Shown here one piece after another: positions 56,040 to 64,000 of a stretch of DNA of 64,000 bases. Position numbers and translations under genes: made by a program. The number at the start of each line of letters is the position of its first letter. Position 1 is the first letter of the stretch. The notes below the pieces were generated by a model. The model was given only the letters and a program-made list of their open reading frames with translations, ran no database searches and had not been told where the DNA came from. Source of the stretch: Ganoderma boninense (lineage: Eukaryota > Basidiomycota > Agaricomycetes > Polyporales > Polyporaceae); contig CM035304.1 of NCBI GenBank assembly GCA_002900995.3, forward strand, positions 4,852,134 through 4,916,133, in the 5' to 3' direction.

Positions 56040-56977
56040 AATTGCGACTCTGGGCTTCCGAATATGTTTATATGTTGGTCCTGCTTGCCTCGCCATACCC
56101 TGCTGTCATTGTTTGTCATCTTCGTGCCCTCCGTCTTGGCATCCTCCTCCGTCATTGCTGTCATTGATTGAAACGTTGCATGGAACTCGCCTACATCTGT
56201 ATCTTATAATGTAACCCGTGTCTTATTACGACCCCCGCCGTACGGTCGAATAATGCAGTTCGGAACGCCGTCGCTTTCTGGGACAGCGAGCTTTCGCATG
56301 CGATCAAACCAATGTGTCTTGCAGCAGCCTTTAATGCTTCATATATTCAAACTTGGATCCTCGGTCATAGTATCACATAAGGACGACGAATACACGCATC
56401 CCTCCGCCTTAACCGGGTCTCCACTCACCACGACCGAGAGGGGATTGATGACTCAAACTACTTAAGCAGCGAGAAACCCAAATCTTTATTTGTTGCGAGA
56501 AGGGCTCAAGTACCGCATCACTCTCTTCTCTATGATGGGTCCTTCCTGGGGGCGAGAGACAAACACCTTCATCGCTTGAACGGCGCCACCTACCGCACAT
56601 GGGGTGCATTTTTCTACCTTGAGAGGGTCGACAACATACCCCTGTATGCATACGCTCCCTGCGAAGAGAAGAATAGGAACATCTACATTTTACCTACGAC
56701 AGACGAGGCTCCAAATAGTACACTACGTATGCGTTCCGACTCCACCTAATAATAAAGTTAACTTCCGGGCGTCGACCAAATAGCAGCAGCACAGCGATGC
56801 AATACAAATACAGCAATGATGAATAAACAACCAAGCCCGCGGGAGGGCAGGATAGATGGCTTGTGGAGATGTAGGTTTGGATATCAGGTGAGAGATGCCG
56901 GAGTAGAGGGACAAGATGCAGGGAGTGAGTGTGAATGTTTGTGTGTATGGCAGATGCAAGCAGTCTGGGACGAAACC
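56040..56977. other. Convergent 3' interval, SET1 / IRE1; no gene seen
   Basis: About 940 bp of AT-richer sequence between two converging genes. No repeat pair or RNA gene was recognised. Confidence 0.45.
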
Positions 56978-59900
56978 CTAGTCTTTGAGCTCATAGTAAG
57001 ATCTGAACATTGACTCAGTGCGGAGGACGGAGGACGAAATGACGCCATGGACGTGCAGGAAGAGCTTCGGGAACTTGCGCGTGAAGTACGCTAAGAAGCC
57101 CTCTGGCATCGTCCCCAGCAGCCGCTTCACGTTGTCCGGGAGGTCCTGATAGTGGTGTTTCTACGCGATGACAATCGACCGCGTCAGACGCGCCTTGGGA
57201 AGCAGGACGGAAAGTGGACGCACCTTATTTCGGAGCGCGCGGAGCAGATCCTGTACCGATTTACCGTCGTACTTGCGGAACTTGCCTAGATTCTCGATGA
57301 ACAGCTTGTCGAGCCGCGAGTGCCAGTCTGCGCCCACGACCTCGAACGCCCCCTTCTCGAGTGCGAGCAAGTTTGCGTCCTTCGGGTCTCGACACATGAT
57401 CTCGAAGCGATCCGACGCGTCCTGGAGGAACGTCAGACGCTTACCCGGGTCCCAGAAGTATGGGTGCAGCAAGCATGTGGTGGTGTCAGGCCTGCAAGAT
57501 AGCAAACAGTCGTCAGTGTGAACTCAGGGAAGGCAACGTAATGTAGGAGACGTACCTTTCATATGCCTCGGGACTCAGCATCCTATCGATCAAATCCACG
57601 GCTTCAGTGCCCTCCTCTCCGAAACGCTCCAGCCCCTCCAGACTCTTCGCGTTTTTCAGAATATTGAACTCCCGCTCGAACCGGTCCCCAAACGGATGGA
57701 AGCCGTTCGTGAGCACGTAGTAGTACAAGCACCCCAGCGCAAAGATGTCGACCGACTTCGTCAGCCGTGTTGGCTTCCCCGTCGGCGTTCCCGTGCTCGA
57801 ACCAACGCTGCCGACGCTGCCCCTCGACGACTGCGACTCGTCGCTGGCATCGTCAAGCTTCACCTCGCCGCGCAGGATCTCAGGCGCGCGCCAGCCGACC
57901 GTGCCCGCAGCCACCGACCCATGGGCAGTGGGCAGGAAGCTCGTCTGGTCGTATTCGAGCTTCCTGCATAGCCCGAAGTCAGAAATAAGCATCCGGTGCC
58001 CCGCATTCTCCCCCGCGCCCCGTTTCGCATCGGAGATGAGGATGTTTTGGGGCTTGATGTCGCGGTGGATGATCTTGAGCGCGTGCAGATGTCGCAAGCC
58101 AGCGGTGATCTGGCGCAGGGCGCGCTTGGGCTCGAACGCGACGACGATGTCGCGGTACTGATCGGGGTGGTCGATGACGTCTGCGAGCGACGCGGGGCAG
58201 AGCTCGAGCGCGATGTACAAGAAGTTCGCGTGCGCCTCCTGGTAGTAGTACCGGATAACGTTCGGGTGGTCGTCGGACTCCTGCAGCACGTTTACTTCGC
58301 GTGACGCGAGGGTGACGAAATCAGCAAGCATGCGCTTGACAGCGACGGCACGGCCTTGGAGCGAGCCCTTGAACACCACCGTCCCGTGCGACCCCATGCC
58401 TAGACAATTGTTAGCGCATATAGCGAGCGAAAATAACCAAACGTACCAAGGACAGTTTCTGAAACAACGAGCGTCTTGACGACGGGTTCACGGGGTGTCG
58501 GTGGTGCCAGCACAATAGTCTGTACGGGTTCCTTCGGGCCATCGGGTCTCGGTGTTGGCTCGACCTGTTCTACCTCATCCGTAGGAATGGTGATTGCGAC
58601 GCCCTTGTTTTTCTTCTTGCCCCGCTTCCGCCGGATTCCCTTCCGCTTCCCTGTTGTATCGGACGCCTCATTCTCTTTTTCCGTGTCGTCGTCTGGGGCA
58701 TCCGTCAATGGGTCGGCGGTATCGGCAGCGTCAGGCACAAAGAGGAGCTTCTTCGCTGAAGAGTGATCTTCAGAGGCGTCGAGTGCTGGGTTAGACACAT
58801 CCTTTGGGGTAGGCTTTGCATCTCCATTCGCGACCAGCTCTAGCTTCTCAGCAGGAGCGTCCTGTTCCGTTATGGGCTTCGTAGTCTCCACCTTGACCGC
58901 CGGGGGCGACTCAGGGAGCGAGGCTGAGGTCGGAGAAGGCGGCAAACTGGATGGGCCAGCAAAAAACTTCACCGACATCCACACCAACAGTATGATCGCC
59001 GCAAGACCGAACGCCGAGATGGCTTGTGTGCTTCCATCCATCCCTAAGAGCCTGCCCGTCGGTCTGTCCTCGATACGCGGGCCAGAGTGGTTGCCCCACA
59101 CAGGAGGCTTCATCGTACCATTGCCGTCTGGCATGCGGTCTTCGTCGCGGTCCTCGACCTCCACATCTGGTCGGTTACTGTTGGAGTGAGAGTACGGAGC
59201 CGAGGGGGGAGGCGCGGGGATGACCGACGGCGCACCGTCAAGCAAACGGCTCAGACGGGACTGGCTGTCCGACCCTAGCGGCCGCACTCCTGTTAAGCAG
59301 CGGACGTCGGACGCGCCGCTCCTGCACATTTCGCGAAGCTTGCGGACTTTAGCGACACGCGCGGCGCTCTCAAGGTCAACGGGAAAGTCGTTAACGCTGT
59401 CGTCCTCGTACGAGGTGCCGGGAGGTGGGTCAATCGAGTACCATCTGCGGTCGGTGTTGGAGTCGCCAAACACGACGAGCGGGAAACGATCTGGGCTCAT
59501 GGCGAAGAGCGAGCCACTCTCCTCCACGAGTCCGACGTACGCGCGATCGAGGTTAGGAAGCCCCTTGTGCTTCGTAGCCGTCACGAGATCTGCGAGCGGA
59601 AAGATCTCCTGGAGTGTCGGTTGAGGTTGTAGGAGGACGAACGGCTGTTGACGCTTCGGCGAGCGGAGAACATCAAACGTTGTGACTCTGGGAAGGCGAT
59701 GAATCAGTCTGAAGCTGAAACATACTACGCAGGGCCTACATGGGGCTTGGGAAGTTGTTCGACCAGACAGGCAGGGCGGCAGCAGAGTCTACGGCGACGG
59801 TCTTGAACGACAAGATCTTGCCAGTGGGGAGGGATTGTATGTAGGTATTGTCGGCAGTACGCTGGTATAGAGTTTGTAGTGCGGTATCTTGATTATTGGG

Positions 59901-61351
59901 TCCATAGGCCGAGAAGGTCAATCTTTGGACATGAGTGCGACCACCGGGACCCTCTGGGCGGGTATGAATAGCGACGTGGTAATCTAGGGTTTATTTAGTC
60001 AGTAACGACCAACGAACACAAACGGTGCACACGAGCATGACCCAAGCGGAGCGGAATGCGCAGGTAATGGAGCGAGTAAACCCGTCTAATCATAGTCCAA
60101 AAGATGGGGTGTCATTGGCACAGGCATTCACCGCTCATCTCAATGAAATCTGTGAATCAATGCGTCTCATAAACCCGATCCAGATGCGTGGGTGTGCCCT
60201 TCGCTCAACTGTCCCACCTACAGCCGTTCCAACACCTAACTCTTTGCCACGGCTGGCTGTTTTTGCGACAGTCGGGAGCTCTCAAACCGACTTTGGTCGG
60301 ATCCGAAAGCTAGCTTTCGCAGTCCTACACAGGTGGTCTCGACTGCGCGCGCCAGTAAACCCACGACTAGTGCGAGCTAGCTCCAGACCTGTACTCCAAT
60401 TCGAGACCGGGCCACGGCCGCTGACAAAACGACGTCCTCTATCGTGCGTGAGGATGGCAATGTATAGTTCGCATCTCAGGCGCGGGTGCATTCTCATTCC
60501 CGCCACAAGCCTGGGTCAACAGCCTCGCCGACTTGGCAAACAGCTAGACGCGTACTGTGCGACGGCGCCCGGGGCCTCGCAACCGTGGAAGGGAGCAAGG
60601 GAAGGCACCTCTGAACGCCGGGGAGAATAACAGCCAGCAATGGAAGGACATACTCACCTGTGCGACCAATATACACTTCTGTCCGCTGAACCTCCTCCTT
60701 CGGCGGCTTTGAACCATCCAACTCGTCCAAGTCTACATCTTGTGACGTCTCCGTCAAGTCTTCGAAGGGTGTCCACGGGCACTTGGGGTCGACGGTAGCC
60801 TTGATCTTGCCAGTCTCGAGCTCGATTAGCAGCAGCGATGTCTCCTTACTCCCCACGAAAACTCTCCTATCCTCGTCGCCAGAGAAACTGAATGGGGACA
60901 TGTCGACAAGCTGGGCCATGGAGAACGGGAGGCGTTGGAGCGGGCTGTCGGGTGAAGACATGACATAGATGTCGCCAGTCTGGGGCTCGATAATGTAGAT
61001 CTCCTGGCTTGCGTCGCCGTCGTCCGTCAAGTCTGGGTCGACCTCTGGGTGCTCCGTGCGGACGAGGGGTCCGAACGCAGCGGGAGCGGCCGCGCCAGAT
61101 GAGGCCATGGACCAGAGGGAGACGCCCGAGGTCCTGTTGAGCGCATGGAGCTTGCCATCGACGGATGCGACGAGGACGATGTCGAGCAGCTCGAGGTCGC
61201 CATGACCGGCGTACGGACGAGAATCCTCGCTGCGGAGGACATTGACCCGAGTTGAGAGGTCTTTGCTGGGACTAGAGCGGAGAGAGAGGATTTCAGCGAG
61301 ACATATGCCAGCAGAGACAAGCAGAGCAGAAAGAGAGGCGAGCGGTTTCAT
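56978..61351 (-). CDS. IRE1: IRE1 unfolded-protein-response sensor (luminal domain, TM, kinase, RNase)
   Basis: About seven exons from ATG 61351 to TAG 56978-56980. Signal peptide: MKPLASLSALLVSAGICLAE. The luminal domain has PQQ-like repeats (DIVLVASVDGKLHALNRTSG, LIELETGKIKATVD). The transmembrane segment is SAFGLAAIILLVWMSVKFFA, near 59000. A basic/acidic linker (KRKGIRRKRGKKKNKG) is followed by kinase with G-M-G-S-H-G loop split by an intron, VAVKRM, HRDIKPQNIL, ISDFGLCRKLE, AAGTVGWRAPEIL; then KEN RNase ending LLRALRNKKHHYQDLPD and VHGVISSSVL. Residues of the RNase active site are present. In fungi the enzyme sits in the ER membrane and, on unfolded protein, oligomerises and splices HAC1-type mRNA. 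The first intron is unusually long (59984-60657). Confidence 0.96.
59984..60657 (-). other. Unusually long first intron of IRE1 (674 nt)
   Basis: Donor GTGAGT follows EVYIGRT-coding sequence at 60658; acceptor CCTAG precedes ATTACC at 59983. The join keeps frame (T-D-Y-H-V). All other introns in the window measured here are about 45-100 nt. No inverted repeats or ORF of note inside, so an old insertion is possible but not shown. Confidence 0.7.
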
Positions 61352-61481
61352 TCCATTCGAGGACGGGGTAGACGTGGAGGGTGGGCCTTGCTGGGTGAAA
61401 GACGTTTAGCACCTGAATGCCGTGTTCTCACTTTCTCGGCAATGCCCGTCCCTGTCCCATCGCTTATCTGACACTTCGCTT

Positions 61482-61545
61482 GACTCAATGGTCTAGTGGT
61501 ATGAGCGGCGTTTTGGCCTGTGCACGTTCCATTCCCGAGTTTGTC
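61482..61545 (+). pseudogene. tRNA-Pro(TGG)-like pseudogene with T-run
   Basis: GACTCAATGGTCTAGTGGTA then TGA reproduces the acceptor, A-box and D-arm of fungal tRNA-Pro; TTTTGG keeps the anticodon region. The anticodon stem does not pair, the B box reads GTTCCATTCCC instead of GTTCAANTCCC, and the 3' acceptor strand pairs poorly. TTTTT (61546-61550), a pol III stop, follows directly. It is a decayed tRNA gene or the head of a tRNA-derived element. Confidence 0.6.
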
Positions 61546-61774
61546 TTTTTGAACATGCTCGAAAGGCATTCATGGAGCGACTCGCTAAGTATCGGTTGCT
61601 CCTTCCTCAATATCTCTAATGATTGAAAGTCAAGTATCAAATACCGATGGCTGAGACACCGTGACAGGGACATATAACTAGGATATTATGTAGTACGCAT
61701 CGATCAGAAGAGCCCAACGAAAAGGTTCCTTCAGATTAAACTATTCCGTAACGTGTGAAGCAGTATTGGGCCCA

Positions 61775-64000
61775 TCAGTACATGTATTCCACAAAGGCAA
61801 AAGTGAAAGTTGCAATGAAGAAAGCGGATGATACAGTAGTGGCCGTGTACTGCCATCTGGGCATGGAGCCAGACGTGGACGTCGGCTTGGGACTGCCACT
61901 TGAAGTGGTTGGATTTCCCCCTCCGCTTCCATCCGGGGTCGAAATGTTCTGTACCCCTTGCAATGCGAGCTGTGGGTATTGATATGTCAGTAACAAGCAC
62001 ACGGATATTTCGCTTTGAATAGGTTTTACCAAGGCCAGATGTCCTCCAACAACAGGGCGGGCATAGTTGTTCGAGGGATCAGCCTGAGTACCAGCGATGG
62101 TGTCATACCAGTCGCTCAGTGGTAGGTTATTCTTCTCATCCGCAGCGTACTTCACGACTGCACTGATAATCTGGTCACGGACATCGTTTCTTGTGGTTGT
62201 TGCAGCCGTCCAGATCGACCAGTCTGAACAACACAGGGAGAGCACGTAAATAAGGCTTGAATGTGGCCAAGAGGTGACTCGGAGGCCTACCAGACTTCGT
62301 GTAAGTGTGTCGGGTGTCCAGGATCAGCCCATAAGTCTCTGTTCAGTGTGTCCAGCAAAAGAGTAAATGCATCAATTATACTGAACTCCTACCGGTCTTC
62401 CCGTTATACCAATTCGTTTCTGGAACCCACCCTCGATGTTAGCCGAAGTAGAGGAGAGGCGAAACGCAAGAACTTACGCATGTCATACACTGTACTTGGG
62501 AATACATTGGTCCCCAAGAGTTTGTCGGCATACAAATTGTACGTCATGCCCCAGCTGTCGAATCAACCGATGTGAGAACCAAGCAGGTCGCATGCCCAGC
62601 TTTTTTGGAAAGCCACAAACCTATCACTATCGCCATACTTCCAAGCAGGCTCATCAGTACCACTACGCCTAAAATGAAAATGTTGGAGAATACAAATGGA
62701 CATACCGAAAGGGTAAGATGCGAGCCAGCACTGGAGGTCGCAAATTGTTGCCACTGCTTGACATACGACGCGGCAACCGCCTGCACAAACGTTTGGTCAC
62801 GCTGTCGAACGCGGAGAAGGCGAAAATTTTGCATACGCTGTAATTGGTGTACCTTCCCGTGTCTCCCGTTGCCCTCGCAATCTCAGCCATCGCCTGTATC
62901 CCGACAATGCCCTTGATGGCAAGATTGGTCTGGTTCGCCAGCGGCCCTGCGAAGACGTCTGTGCTGAGTTGATTCTCAGGGATCAAGGAGTCCGCAATGA
63001 GGAATTGAGTCCACTGATCAAGGATTGAGAACTGCAGCCAGAGATGGAGAGGACTGTTAGCACAAAAAGTTTTTGCGAAGTTTTAGAACAGATATTTACA
63101 TAAGTTTTGAGCCAAGCTAAATCGTCTGTCCGTTGTGCGTAGCTGAGGGCCATGATGACCATGTTGCCGCTCTCTGTTAAAACACAGACATGAGCAAATG
63201 ATCGGATGATAGTTGAACACGGATTGGTACCTTCTAACGGCATCTTCGTGTCCAACCCTGCAGATTTTTGTGAGCGATGCTTTTCAGCGGAATTTACTTC
63301 AGAGTTCCTGTTTACCATCATTGTGGCCCGTCGCATTCGGATAGTGCGATCCTAAAAAATCCCAGATATTAGGACATTATGAAATGCAAATCAAGCTGCC
63401 CAGCGAACCCATGTCATGAACACACCAGCGATTGGGGTACTGGCCAGAAGTCTGGTATTGGAGGAGCGGCATGATCAACGACTTCCCGATGGTTGCGTTC
63501 GTATACAGGAAGAGAGGCCACGAGGGGTAGATGACATCTACAGTGTTAACACTCTGTTGCAACCGTCAGCGTTGGACCACGAATGAACGGGTAGACGTCA
63601 CAACGCACGGCATCTCTCATTTCTATCATACACAAATGAAAGAAGCATTAGTGAAAGCTAGCCAGTGAAATGGGTAAGGGAGTGACGCACGTTTCATAAA
63701 CGTGAGCACATCCGACGTGTCGAACGATCCGTCGGCATGTTGGGGAACCGTTATTTCGATGGCACCAAACGTTTGCCGAACGGATAGCGCAACTAGTGAG
63801 GCGTAGTCGGAAGAAACGAGATTCGCATCCTTGCTGACCGCGCTGTCGAATTGATTGGCTCTGGTGATAGCATTGTCGTAGTCCCCCAAGAACGTTAAAA
63901 TCTGGAACGACAATCGTAAGCAAGATCGGATACTGGATGGTTCCGTCAAGAGGATACAGACCGCATCAGCCATCGTCGAGAAACGAGTCCAAAAGTACGG
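61775..64000 (-). CDS. Fungal GtaA-type glutaminase, 3' part; runs off right edge
   Basis: Many short exons on the minus strand, from 64000 to TGA 61775-61777; the N-terminal domain lies beyond the window. Recognisable blocks: DYASLVALSVRQTFGAIEIT; SVNTVDVIYPSWPLFLYTNA; QYPNRWCVHDMG joined to SHYPNATGHND; ESGNMVIMALSYAQRTDDLA; DVFAGPLANQTNLAIKGIVG; DWSIWTAATTTRNDVRDQII; NYARPVVGGHLALV. These match the DUF4965/DUF1793 part of Aspergillus GtaA-like glutaminases, which hydrolyse glutamine outside the cell or at the wall. The end adds a Ser/Thr/Gly linker and a hydrophobic C-terminus (TVSSAFFIATFTFAFVEY), so it may be membrane or GPI anchored. Many introns of 50-75 nt. Confidence 0.85.

Noticed and set aside
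1..64000. CRISPR arrays, bacterial operons, riboswitches, rRNA genes
   Set aside because: None seen; the window is eukaryotic with spliced genes.

Overview
The window is nuclear DNA of a filamentous basidiomycete, most likely an Agaricomycete of the Polyporales type. The evidence is many 45-75 nt GT-AG introns, GC-rich host genes, a SET1 gene and a fungal GtaA-type glutaminase, and a mobile-element mix (Plavaka transposase, chromodomain Ty3 element, Tad1-like LINE) typical of that class. The species cannot be fixed from sequence alone.

Layout. 1-2213 (-) is the 5' part of an intron-rich acidic protein gene (possible DUF6532 family) that leaves the window on the left. 2525-14633 is a complete 12.1-kb Ty3/chromovirus LTR retrotransposon with a 5-bp target duplication (GAGCG), LTRs differing at two sites outside a minisatellite, a predicted Tf1/sushi-type self-primer, intact pol with a C-terminal chromodomain, and about 4.3 kb of unrecognised ORFs between pol and the 3' LTR. 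A solo LTR with a CATCC duplication splits the last of these ORFs. The retrotransposon lies 107 bp upstream of a Plavaka-type transposase gene (14746-18667), which is itself split by a 521-bp MITE with an 8-bp duplication. Next come a PD-(D/E)XK nuclease-like gene (-), a second MITE with the same terminal motif, and a degenerate kinase-like gene cut near its 3' end by an about 11-kb LINE on the minus strand (23407-34384, 16-bp duplication). A mariner-like MITE follows at 35037-35770.

From about 38 kb the window is mostly host genes: a serine-rich membrane protein (apparent frame break), an F-box protein, an alpha/beta hydrolase, a kinase-RNase gene that looks like IRE1 without its luminal and membrane parts, a decayed third IRE1 fragment, cytosolic seryl-tRNA synthetase, SET1 (divergent from seryl-tRNA synthetase), full-length IRE1, a tRNA-Pro-like pseudogene, and the 3' part of a secreted glutaminase running off the right edge.

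How parts relate. Nested insertions give a relative history: the Plavaka gene is older than both the retrotransposon beside it and the MITE inside it, and the solo LTR is younger than the retrotransposon. IRE1 (unfolded-protein-response sensor, kinase plus RNase), the cytosolic IRE1-like gene and the IRE1 fragment lie within 16 kb and share an intron position in the glycine-rich loop, so local DNA duplication rather than retrocopying explains them. The most novel points are the retrotransposon's 3' ORF set, its predicted self-priming, and the luminal-domain-free IRE1 paralogue.
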